Source of the DNA: Dasypus novemcinctus
Lineage: Eukaryota > Chordata > Mammalia > Cingulata > Dasypodidae
DNA: 64,000 bases
Direction of reading: 5' to 3'
Assembly: GCF_030445035.2 (NCBI RefSeq)
Contig: NC_080690.1
Span: 33,444,796-33,508,795, forward strand
Of the stretch, positions 25,002-35,800 are shown one piece after another; position 1 is the first letter of the stretch, and each line of letters opens with the position of its first letter. Under the pieces are notes generated by a model, which was not told where the DNA came from, ran no database searches, and was given only the letters and a program-made list of their open reading frames with translations. The position numbers and the translations under genes were made by a program.

Positions 25002-26090
25002 GTGAGCGCGGTCCGCGCCGCTTGGGAGCCTTACCGCCTTCAACGGCTCCTTCCCGGCCCAACCTCGTCCTCCTCTTCCATTCATTACTTATTCCCGGTC
25101 CCAGCCCTCGGTGAGAACGTAACCATGGCCACCCTTTTGAGAACCTCCGCGCGCTGGTGAGCAAAGGAAACCGGTGCGAGGGGCCGGGGACCGGCTTCCT
25201 TCTCATCGGGGGCTGTCTAGTTTCTTGCAGCCGGCCGCGATCGGAGCTCCCGGGGGCAGCAGGATGAGCTGAGTTGGGCTCCTACAGACGTTGGTCAGAG
25301 ACCCGGCTCTGCCAGTAGTGAACCGTCGTAACCCTGGGTTGCTCAGCCCCTCTTCAAAACGTCGAGGGAACTGAAACTTCGGTCTCTGAGGGTACTTGGC
25401 AACAAGGAACGAAAGCTTGGGGGTACCTGAACCCACAGGTCTTAATTTTGAACCTATGGCTTGCCTGAACCCTCAGGGTGTTGAATTAGTGTAACTATTT
25501 CCCTAACTTGCTAGATCGTAAGACTCAACTAGGATGCTTGTTAATAAGACGGATACCCAGGTCTGTCTTCTGGAGAGTTGATTCAGTATGTCTGGATGCA
25601 GTACAGGAACCACATTTTTAAAAGTACTCCGGGTGACTTTTAAGATCTGCAAGTTTGGGAAAGGCTGGTGTTGCTAATTCTGCTGGTATTGAGTGCCAAG
25701 TGCCCAATGCAGCGTGGCTCGAGGTCATGTCCTAGTCATCGGACAGGAACGTCAATGCCGAGTGCCTCTGAGACTCTATAGGAAGAAGTAAATAGTCTTT
25801 GTTTTTTCCTTTTTTTGTTGTTTGTTTTGGTTTCTTTTTTTTAAGTTGTTCTTGAAGCAAATGGTTTCTGGATTGGCGATAACCGAGGGACGGGAGCTAA
25901 GCATGTGAGTCTGTACACTTTGTGTGAGTAATTAGAGCACGGTCTTTGTATCTAAAAGTTGTGTTTTGCAAACTCCTTTATCAATTCTAGTTTTTTCAAA
26001 GCATCCTCCTTTCCCCTGTGTGGGTTGGGCAAAGGGAGAGAGGGCCTAAGCCAAAACTACTCCCCAAACGTTAACGTTTCAGATCCATAT

Positions 26091-26280
26091 CTCTGGAGTT
26101 AGGTTTCGTGAGGTTTTGTTTTGTGAGTTCAGTCCACCGATCTTCAGAGGAACCTTTCCTGTGGAAATGCTTGTTCATCTTGGATATTGTTTCTTAAACC
26201 CTTAACTCCTGAAACACACCTGATTGCCTGAGATAAAATCTTCTACTTCTTTTCCTTTGAGTTTCCCATTTCCTTGCTGA
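26091..26280 (+). repeat. Direct repeat, left copy
   Basis: ATCTCTGGAGTTAGGTTTCG through TTTCCCATTTCCTTGCTG matches 28385-28577 with indels. The shared block includes CTTAAACCCTTAACTCCTGA and CTACTTCTTTTCCTTT. CIAPIN1 intron 1. Confidence 0.7.
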
Positions 26281-26324
26281 CTTTCACTTTTTAAAAAAAT
26301 ACACTTTATTTTTATGAAGTTTTA

Positions 26325-26757
26325 TTTTATTGATTGATTTTTTAAAAAGATTTTATCTTATTTCTCTCCCCTTCTGCCTCCCCAATTGTCTGCTCTCTGT
26401 GTCCATTTGCTGTGTGTTCTTCTGTGACCGCTTCTATCCTCATCAGCTCATTATCAGCGGCATCAGGAATCTGCTTGTTTCTTTTTGTTGTGTAATCTTG
26501 TTGTGTCAGCTCTCCCTGTGTGCAAAGCCATTCTTGGGCAGGTTGCACTTTCTTTCGTGCTGGGCGGCTCTCCTTACTTGGCGCACTCCTTGCGCATGGG
26601 GCTCCTCTGCACGGGGGACACCCCTGCGTGACAGGGCACTCCTTGCGCGCATCAGCATGGTCCAGCTCCACACGGGTCAAGGAGGCCCGGGGTTTGAACC
26701 GTGGACCTCCCAATATGGTAGGCAGATATCCTATCCATTGGGCCAAGTCCGCTTCCC
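26325..26757 (-). mobile_element. tRNA-derived SINE, reverse orientation
   Basis: The complement reads GGGAAGCGGACTTGGCCCAA..GGTTCAAACC. Poly(T) side to the left. Flanks TTTATGAAGTTTTA (26311-26324) and TTTAAGAAGTTTTA (26758-26771). Confidence 0.85.
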
Positions 26758-26771
26758 TTTAAGAAGTTTTA

Positions 26772-28380
26772 GATTACAGAAAAGGTACATCGAAAGTGTA
26801 GGAGATTTCCATGTAGTACACCCCCTCCCCTTCCCACATTTTCCCCTGTTAATAACATCTTTCATTAGTGTGGCACGTTGGTTACAACTGATGAACCAAT
26901 ATTGAAGCATTGCTGCTAGCCAAGGTCTCTAGTTTACTTTATGGTTTATACTTTGCACTGTAGGTTTTGACAAAATGTATAATGGCCTGTGTCCACCATT
27001 GTAATATCATGCAGAACAGTTCCAGTGCCCTGAAAATGCCTATTTTCCACTTATTCTTCCCTCTCCCTCCCCTTAGAACCTTTCCTTAGCACTATCTTTA
27101 TATCAATGTTGCAAGTTCTTCTGTTACTGTAGTACTAATAAGTCTACTTTGATCCATGGTTGCATTTCCCCCTTTATATTTGTTCATTCCTCAATTTTGA
27201 GACTTTTGGGATAATGATGTCTGTTCTGCCACAGTTTGGGAGGGGGCTTAGATCTTATGGGGCAGATGGAAGGAACTGTTTTGCTTGTAGTTGTAGATAC
27301 TCTGTTTTTGGGGATGGCAGTTGTCCATTGTCATTATTTTGTTAGTTGTCCGGAGTAAGTCCGAGGAACTAGAGAGTAGGTGTTGGTCTGTTTTCTTTTA
27401 TTAGAACTGCCTATATACTCCAGAGGTTTTTGCCCCTCTATATGAGAAAATAGCAGGACTCCCCAGGATGGCAGTTCAATATTTTATTGGTTATTGTGTG
27501 AGTCTCTGTCCACTAAGAAAACACCCTATGACAGTATAAACACAGTTTTCCATAGCAGCGTGCCTCAGGTGCACCCCTCCCCATACTTCCCCTTACCACC
27601 AACTCCCCCCCCCCACCCCGCACCAGTGACACTCCCCTGCCATAGATCCCACAAAAGCATTCCCGCCATTGTGTTCTCAACCACAACTCCTCAGGAGTTT
27701 ACCAAGCCACACATCCATCTGTTCCTTCATCCAGCCGAATTCCGTGGATTACTCAACGTCCCCCCTTCCCACTTACTCCAAGACCGTTGGCCCCTCATAG
27801 CTCTGCACCACCCTCACTCCCCAGCCCTCCCCTGAGTTCCATGGATTACCCAACTGCCCCTTCCCACTCACACTTCAACACCATTGACCCCCTCATATCT
27901 CTGCACCACCCTCACCCCGACTACTCCCAAACTGCCGCCACCCACCTTATCACAGATTCTGCCCATATTGAGCATTGGCATATTACTTTTTTCTCCAGGG
28001 GTTCTTAACAAGGGGTCCATGAGCTTGAATTTAAATAAAAAAAAAATTATTCTTGTGGGGACATGTTGGTGCGTGTGTGATATATTTATTAAATAATACA
28101 CATTATAGTGTGGACTTAGTAAGGGGCCTGTGGTTTTCACCTGACTGGCATAGGGGGTCCGTGCTCCAAAAAAGGTTGAGAACCCCTGCTTTGCTTCCTT
28201 TCTATCTCCTAGTAACCTATCTTCTAGACTCTACGTCCGTGAGTCTGCTGGGTGTCCTTAGTTCCTACCAGTAAGATCATGCAATATTTGTCCTTTTAGG
28301 GACTGCCTTACTTTGCTCAACATAAGGTCTTTGAAGTTCATCTGTGTTGTTGCATGTGTAAGTTCTTCTAGAGAATGTTC
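26772..28380 (-). mobile_element. L1-derived block interrupted by a DNA transposon
   Basis: GGTTACAACTGATGAACCAA near 26880, ACAAAATGTATAATGGCCTG near 26970 and ATATTTGTCCTTTTAGGGAC near 28288 are familiar old-L1 phrases. It fills the gap between the two direct-repeat copies. Confidence 0.5.
27996..28188 (+). mobile_element. Short hAT-like DNA transposon, copy 2
   Basis: Ends CAGGGGTTCTTAAC and GTTGAGAACCCCTG; inside, GGGGTCCATGAGCTTGAATT. No clear flank duplication. Confidence 0.65.
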
Positions 28381-28384
28381 GAAA

Positions 28385-28577
28385 TCTCTGGAGTTTGCTA
28401 AAGCACTACCAATCTCTTTGTGAGGTTTTCTTTTGTTGAGTCCATCACCCATCTTCAAATGAGCCTTTCCACAGGAAAGCTTATCTTGGATGTGGTTTCC
28501 TAAACCCTTAACTCCTGACACACACCAGACGCAAAGTCTTCCACTTCTTTTCCTTTCAGTTTCCAATTTCCTTGCTT
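28385..28577 (+). repeat. Direct repeat, right copy
   Basis: Matches 26091-26280 over about 190 bp, with an extra AGCACTACCAATCTCTTT-like insert near its start. Confidence 0.7.
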
Positions 28578-28611
28578 ATATATATATATATATGTATGTA
28601 TGTATGTATAT
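28576..28611 (+). repeat. (TA)n(TATG)n microsatellite
   Basis: TATATATATATATATATGTATGTATGTATGTATA; direct reading. Confidence 0.85.
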
Positions 28612-29509
28612 TTTATTTCTTTGTACACGAGAGCACATACATACTTCAGTTAGCTTATTTTAATTCATAAATCTTCCTTTGGATAAGTAACTGTCAGTAT
28701 TCTTGGAATACTGACTTAAAAGGTTTAGGTCCTTGGCTTGAACTAAAGCTCAAAGTTGAACCTTGTTTTCTTTCTTTTGACCACTTTTACCTTTAAGAGT
28801 GACCAGATACATCAAGATTTGATGTTTGCTGGTTTCTTTAAAAGAAACAAGTTTATCTCCAGAAGGTAATCCGAGACATCTGCTTTCACTGTCTGCCAGT
28901 AACATTTTAAAAGGCTGTGGGCAGGTGTGTATAGTGGTCAGAGTTGGAAAGGTGTCTAACAAACAAGGCCAGTGGCAAAACAATGGCCTCTACTCTACTT
29001 CTTTTTAATTATTAAACTGAGTCACAGCTTCTGAGAATGTTGGCTTAGGTGCTAGACTTTTTCCTTATGATTTTTTTTTTTTTCAAAGACAGGTTCACAA
29101 CAAGAACACAGAACTCTGATGAAAAGTAGCATACTCTGGCCTTTAGATATTTAAAGAACATTGTCTCCCATTTTATTTGGAAAATGCTGGCTGGAAGTGG
29201 CGACTATGTCTTTTTTGATGGGCTTCCTCTTGCCCTAAGAAGATGAATTTGGAAAGTATGGAACACAAAGCATCTTACACACTTATAATTTACTGACACA
29301 GTCCCACTGGAGTACTAAGAGGCCATAAAATGCTGCTTTTATACCCTGTAATCCTAACAGTGAAAAAGAAGCTTCACATCTCTCCCTGGGGAGTCCTTGC
29401 AGCAGGCATGGCTGAGGAGGAAGAACAAGGTTTTTATATGATTCTTTTTGAAGCAAAGGCAAATAGACTGGTCTTAGAGAAGTGGAGACCCAGAGTTCTC
29501 TTAAAGCAT

Positions 29510-29690
29510 GTTACTGAGCTGTACTTGCCAGACCCTGTTGATTGTTTTATACATTCTTCTCATTTGATTCTTCGAGCAACCCTGCAAAATATGAGGTATT
29601 ATCTCTACTCATTGATGAGAAAGTAGACTCAGAGGGTCTAATAACGTACCTCTAGTCGTGGAGCTAATAAGATCCAGATTAGAGTCCTAG
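29510..29690 (+). repeat. MIR SINE remnant
   Basis: CTCATTTGATTCTTCGAGCA..GAGGTATTATCTCTACTCAT..GATGAGAAAGTAGACTCAG. Confidence 0.6.
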
Positions 29691-30839
29691 GATACCTGTG
29701 CCTAAAACCTGTGCTTCAGAAAACTCAGCCTCCATCACATTGCTGAGAAGGCCTGGGCATCTGGCTTTTGCTTTTCTGTAGCTGACAAAATATCTTTTGC
29801 CCCTTGTTTCCTTCATGGGGGATTTTCTGTGAGAACAGTGCAAGATCTGTAGTCAGTGGTAGTCAGGGAGCCTATCCCTTTCTGTTTTCCCAAGAAGAAC
29901 CTGTTCCAGCATCATTCTAGAAACTAGTCATTTGTTTTCTTCTGACGTATTGTCCAAGCAGTTCATTTTCCTGTCTTCCCTGACGAGTTCTTAAATGTGA
30001 AATTGAGACCAAGTTGCTTGCCTTGATGATTTGTAGTGGTTCTTTTTTAACACCATGTGACAGTTAAAAGCGTAAAAGTTTCAGTTTTTGAATGTGAGCT
30101 TTTTAGGGATTTAAAAATCAAAATTAAGTGCCTAAGGAATGCTCCTTATCTGACAGCACTTGACAGTCCTTTACTGGGGCTCACAGTGCTGTCAGAATAA
30201 TAAAGGATGGGCATTCCATATGGAAAAAACTAGATAAGCATGAAAGCGAAATACAAAGGTTTTTTTCACAGAACAAGGCTGAAGCTGGGGGATACAGGTG
30301 GAGTCAGATTATGGAGGACCTGAATCAGAAGGCTAAGTAAGGGATTTGACTCCACTCTAGAAAATAGAGCCTTTATTTAGAAATTCCTTTAGGAAATGAG
30401 TGACAAGATCAAAGTTCTGTAGTACTGAAGGACAACTATGGCAAACCTGGCATGTTTTGTAGGTGAAAAGGTGGGAGTCATTTGAAGTGACTGTATTTAA
30501 AGAAGAAAGAGTTTAGTAGACATGGCTTAAATTCAGTTCCAGAGTGTCTGTGGTGGCATACTTGTCACTGAGTTAGCCACTTCTGCAAAATCAAAAGTGT
30601 TCAGCATAAGCCTAACCCATGCCTGACCCCTCTTATACAGCTTGTGTCTTTGTTTCATTTATTTGAGCCCTTTTAAGTTAGAAGCTTGGTGGCATTAATG
30701 TTTAAAAAAATAAAAGGAGGAGCCGAGTAGATTGCTATCTCTTGGCTTCTTTTCTTTGTGAGCACATTCTATACGGCACCTAAGTATCAAGTGGAAAAGA
30801 AAGTTGTCCTATAGGGTAAATTTCCATCAGTTAAAAGCA

Positions 30840-31015
30840 TGGACTTTTAGTTAGCTCTTAACGCTATTTGTATGTTCTGGCTAAGTCAGCTGCCTCAGTT
30901 TCCTGACTATAAAATGGGAATTACATCTAATTTAAGGCACTGCTGAGCTCCAAGTGATGTAGTGTATATAAAGTGCTTTGAGGAATCTGGCTAATAGTAA
31001 ATGTTAAAGAAAGAC
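30840..31015 (+). repeat. MIR SINE remnant
   Basis: CTCAGTTTCCTGACTATAAA..ATGGGAATTACATCTAATTT and AAGTGCTTTGAGGAATCTGG. Confidence 0.6.
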
Positions 31016-31031
31016 ATGACATGGTAGCTAC

Positions 31032-31450
31032 TTTTTTTTTTTTTTAAGGTTTATTTTATTTATTTCTCTCCCCTTTCCCCCTCCCCAGTTGTCAGCTCTC
31101 TTGTGTCCATTTGCTGTGTGTTCTTCTGTGTCCACTTGCATTCTTGGCAGCACCGGGAATCTGTGTGTCTTTTTTGTTGTGTCATCTTGCTGTGTCACCT
31201 CTCCGTGTGTGCAGTGCCACTCCTGGGCAGGCTGCACTTTTTTGCGCTGGACAGCTCTCCTTACAGGGCGCACTCCTTGCGTGTGAGGCTCCCCTATGTG
31301 GGGGACACCCCTGTGTGGCATGGCACTCCTTGCACATATCAGCACTGTGCATGAGCCAGCTCATTACACAGATCAGAAGGCCCTGGATTTGAACCTTGAA
31401 CCTCCCATGTGGTAGGCGGATGTCCTATCCGTTGGGCCAAATCCACTTCC
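31032..31450 (-). mobile_element. tRNA-derived SINE, reverse orientation
   Basis: T-rich end at 31032; complement head GGGAAGTGGATTTGGCCCAA. Left flank GGTAGCTAC, right flank AATAGCTAC. Confidence 0.85.
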
Positions 31451-31464
31451 CAATAGCTACTCTT

Positions 31465-32160
31465 TTTTTTTTCAAAATCATCTTTATTTGAATTCATAAA
31501 AACATTAGTTTAATAGGCTAATCTACTTTGCTCTTATTCTCAGAATACATGGGTTATTTAGTACATTAGATATTAAACTGGTATATGATGTTGGCGTGAC
31601 CTGAAAATTTGCATTTCTAGCCAATTCCCATGATTCTGTCTTTAAGGCTGAATTGTTTGATTTACTCAGTTTTTTTAAAAGCCAAACATGGAGAAAGGTG
31701 TGCCAGTTTTCAAAATCTCCATGACCATCTTCAAGATCATATAGCATCCACTTTCCCACCTCGTATTTCAATGTCAAGGCTTTGCTCCTCTTCTCTCCTC
31801 AAATCTGAAGTATTTTGGAATTCTTTTGAGAATTCTGTGAAACAAAGGTACAAAGTATAAATGTAATTCACCAGTAGATGAAAAACAAGACAAAGCGCAC
31901 TTCTCTTGGACACGTGGTAAACTGACCCTGGATCCAGACTGTGATGCTTAAGAAAACTGTTTCCTGCATGGTTTGTCTCCTTGGTCGTGGTCAATAAGAC
32001 TCAGAGAAGCTGTAGGAATATGCAGGTGCAAGCTCGAGAGCCCGGCTTCCTCTCCAATGTCGTGGAATGGGACTGTACATCACTGGGCAGAGCCCTGTGC
32101 TCCCTGCGCCACCTGGACAGAGCCCGGGGAGAGTGACCTCCCGGGGTATCCACACTGGAC
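31465..32160 (-). pseudogene. Processed retrocopy of an unidentified mRNA
   Basis: Identical 14-bp flanks CAATAGCTACTCTT at 31451-31464 and 32161-32174. The left end is poly(T) (31465-31472), that is poly(A) on the minus strand, preceded there by AATAAA (TTTATT at 31483-31488). About 690 bp with no SINE or L1 features recognised. The longest frame (31523-31777, 84 aa) runs to near the poly(A) and resembles nothing I know. The far end is GC-rich like a 5' exon. CIAPIN1 intron 1. Confidence 0.75.
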
Positions 32161-32716
32161 CAATAGCTACTCTTGATCATGAAGATTCAATAGAATTTTG
32201 GTGAAAGGGAAATAGCATTAAATTTGCTAAACTTAAATGTGTCATCTTTTTTTTTTTAATGAAACTTGTGGTGTATCTGTCTGCCAATTTCGTTGCCTTC
32301 CTTGCTGAGTCATACTTCTGCCTAATTAATATCTAGTGTATTTTATATTCTGTTCAAGCTGAGTTGTCTTCTCATTCAAAGGGGAAATAATCTGTCTGCC
32401 TCTAACCTCCTTACTTGAATCCCCTTTTCTTGACACTGCAAGGTCAGGATTCTCCCCAAGGAAGCCAGCTGCCTTATTTGAGAGTGTTGGGATTGTGAAA
32501 CCTTGCGATCATGGGTTCATTTATTCAGACTAGAGAACCTTAATAGCATCTATATTAAGATTTTCTAACATTGGCATTCCTTTGTGGGACATCTGAAATT
32601 AGGTCATAATTCTAATCTTATTTGATGGTATCCCATGGATTAAACTGCACTTTTGCCTCAGCTCAGTCTTGGTTCTCTTTTGGCCAGTTGATTTTAGGTC
32701 CATCAATACTGCAGGA

Positions 32717-32873
32717 ATGGCAGAGTTTGGGATCTCACCTGGCCATTTTGTGGCAGTGGTCTGGGATAGCTCATCCCCGGTGGAGGCTCTGAAAGATCTG
32801 GTGGATAAGCTTCAAGTGTTAACTGGCAACGAGGGCCGAGTGTCTGTGGAAAACATCAGCCAGCTGTTGCAAT
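32717..32873 (+). CDS. CIAPIN1: CIAPIN1 coding exon 1 (exon 2)
   Basis: Starts [17 protein letters not shown]. Donor GTAAGT after CAA T. The acceptor is ambiguous (TTTTAG at 32697 or TGCAG at 32714), but both lie upstream of the ATG, so the protein is unaffected. Confidence 0.95.
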
Positions 32874-35800
32874 GTAAGTACCTGCCTGCTTTGGCATTAT
32901 AGGGCTGAGGGGTTCTGAGGGGAGGGCTGCATTTCTGTGGTTCTTGCTCTCTGAGTTTCCCTGGAGTTGGTACATGCTAGTAGCGGCCGTCACCCTGTTG
33001 TTTTTGGTTGAGATATAGTAGACTTAGAAGTGTGGTTGATGATTTATATATGCATGTTCTTGTTTCTAATTAGCCATTCCAGTTTTTTAAAAAGCTACTC
33101 TTCAGCCCACTTTCTTTTTTACATCCTTTCCCTGAGCATATAAAAGGATATGAAATAAGTAAAACAGAGGGAGATCAGGGCACAGCTTCATTGCCGCTCT
33201 CACTGGTAAAGGTGGTAACACTGTTGTGTCTGCTGAACAAGTTAGTATTTGTTCTCAAGGCCTGTGAACTTAGTGTGTGGGGAGAGGGATTGGGAGATTT
33301 ACTTCTGGGCCTCAGGTGCTTACTGATTAGACTCTTCCATCTTTTCAGCTGCCCACCAAGAATCCAGCTTTGATGTTATTTTATCTGGTGTAATTCCGGG
33401 AAGTACTACTCTGCACAACACTGAGATTTTGGCTGAGATGGCCCGGATTCTTCGGCCTGGTGGATGTCTTTTTCTGAAAGAGCCTATAGAGACAGCTGTA
33501 GGTAAGGAAATCTTCACTTGAATGATGGGAGTTTAACAGGGTTGAATTTTTGGGTATCTCCTGGAGCAGGCGATATGGTTTGGAGATCAGTATTGCTATA
33601 GCAGAACCTTCTCCTTAGGGCTAGATTACTGTTAAAATCTGAAGCAACAATAAAATCAAATGAAGAGATTGATCTTTGGCTGTCCCCTTAGATAGTAAAA
33701 TATAAGGAAACTGCCCATGCAAAATGGTCGGGTCCTTCAGTGGGTGAATGGTTAACCATACCTTGATATATCTGAACCTTAGAAAACTATGCAGCAATAA
33801 ACAGTAACCAAACTATTGGTATACCTAACAACTTGGGTGGATCTCAAGGGAATTATGCTGAGTGAAAAAATCCCAATTTCAAAAGGTTGTATGCTGTGTG
33901 ATTTCATTCATATGACCATCGTGAAAAAAAATTATAGTGATGGAAAACAGATTAATGGTTGCCAGGAATTCGGAATGGGGAGCAGAGGTATATGTGGTTA
34001 GAGGTAGTAGAGGCTCCTTGTGATGACGGAAATTTCTGTATCTTTATTGTGGTGGTGGTTACAGAAATCTACACATATGATAACACTGTGTAGAACTATA
34101 TATATCTCCACACACCCACAAATGAGGGTATGCAAAACAGGTGAAATCTGAATAAACTCCGTGGACTGTGGCAGTGTCAGTATTCTCTTGGTCTTTATAT
34201 TCTACTACAGTTATGCAAGACACTGCCATTGGGGGAAACTGGATCTCCTTGGGCTTTTTTTTTAACTTCCTGTGAATATACTTATTTCAAAATAAAAAAG
34301 TTAAAAAAAAAAGACTGGAAATCAGGGCATGGTAAGGTAATTATTGATTCATGTGAAACTGATGTTTGGGCCAAGAAATAAAAATCTCTTGCTCAGTAGT
34401 GTAACTATCAAAGTCATTCAATTCTGGACTTTTAGCATTTTTTACTAGACTTTCAATCACAATGATACCAAATGAGATAATGGAAATGAATGTGTTTTGA
34501 AATGTATAAAGGTATTCATTTATGCAGAAATACAGACTTGTTATGTAAATAGCAGATGTCAGGGTTCTTTGCTGGGAATTAAAAATAACTTCAGTCACTA
34601 AACACAGTATCTCTTTGTCAGAACTATACAGAAAGCTTCTTGTAATTCTATGCCCTTTATAGTTTATTAACTTCTTTCACAATCATTGTCCAGCAACCCC
34701 TGGAAGTGTAGTTATTTCTAAGAAGGGTAGAGTAGTCAGAAAAAATAATAAATAGAGCACTTGAGAGCATGGGTTAGAGTGTGCTGAACAGCCAAATGGA
34801 TTTGTCAAATTAAAATACTATCACTGAAGTATATATACATTAAACAGGATAGATTATTTTTGTTTTAATGCTTGCTGACCCAAAAAGGATAAAGCCTTTA
34901 TTAAAGTTTTCTTCCTTTGACCTATAAAGCTGTTAACTGGGATTTTCCTCTTGGCAGTTAACAATAGCAAAGTGAAAACGGCATCTAAACTGTGTTCGGC
35001 ACTGACGCTTTCTGGCCTGGTGGAAGTAAAAGAGGTATGTTTGTAGACAACCTTCTTTGCAAGGAATTTAACCCTTTGGTGATGAAATAGTGCCTTTTTG
35101 TCAGACCTATACAGAGAGAATCAGGGAAAAATTACAGCCTTGAAGGTGAGAAATGCCACCCAAATGAGCTACAGTGATGCCTCAAAGGACAAAACCTCTG
35201 GGAATTAATCTCCTTTGAAGAGACACAGCTTGGGCCTGTGTGGATTAAGACATATCTGATCTGAGTATAGCAGTGATGTGCAAGAGATAAATGTTCAACC
35301 ATGATAGATGCTACATCATGAGTGGCTGCATGACCTGAGGCTTTCTTTTCTTTACACCTACCCTTTCTTTTTTTCCTTTTGGTTTTAAGATTGTCTGTTT
35401 CCCATTCTAAAATAAGGAATACTCATAAAAATTCTAGTTATGCTGAAGAATATAGACTATAAAAGTGACAATCCAGGCCTTGCTCACAATTCCCTCCCCA
35501 AAGGAAGCCACCAATACATTTTTTGTAAACCCATTCAGACCTTTTCCTATATACACATACTTATTTTTAATGCAGTTGAGACCATATGTACACATTGATC
35601 CATCCCTGGCTTTTGTCCCTACCATTAGATAGCTTATGTTTATCCACCTCAGGATAGTTCTTATTCTTCTTATTGATGGTGCAACAGTATTCTATGTTAT
35701 TCCTGGACTGTGATTTAGTTGACCATTTTATAATTTACCATCTGCTATTTCTTCCCAAGGAATATAGAAAGCATTTCCCTCTGCCTATCATTCTTTTCCA

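Larger units (their letters stand above)
24440..25350. promoter_or_regulatory. Bidirectional CpG-island promoter of COQ9 and CIAPIN1
   Basis: A dense CpG block lies between the COQ9 start codon (24826, minus) and the CIAPIN1 exon 1 donor (25002, plus). No TATA box is seen. Three recognisable elements lie within about 130 bp: a YY1-type motif over the COQ9 ATG (24820-24830), an ETS-type ACTTCCGG (24900-24907), and the palindrome CCTCTCGCGAGAGG (24933-24946), which contains TCTCGCGAGA. These are typical of divergent housekeeping promoters. The intergenic gap is at most about 100 bp, so the two genes are likely co-regulated. Confidence 0.85.
25002..32716 (+). other. CIAPIN1: CIAPIN1 intron 1
   Basis: 7.7 kb. 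Holds the direct-repeat pair, SINEs, the L1 block, the hAT-like element, MIRs and the retrocopy. 25350-26090 and 28612-29500 show nothing I recognise. Confidence 0.6.

Noticed and set aside
26330-26905. Plus-strand frame of 191 codons
   Set aside because: It is antisense SINE sequence running into L1 text; not a gene.
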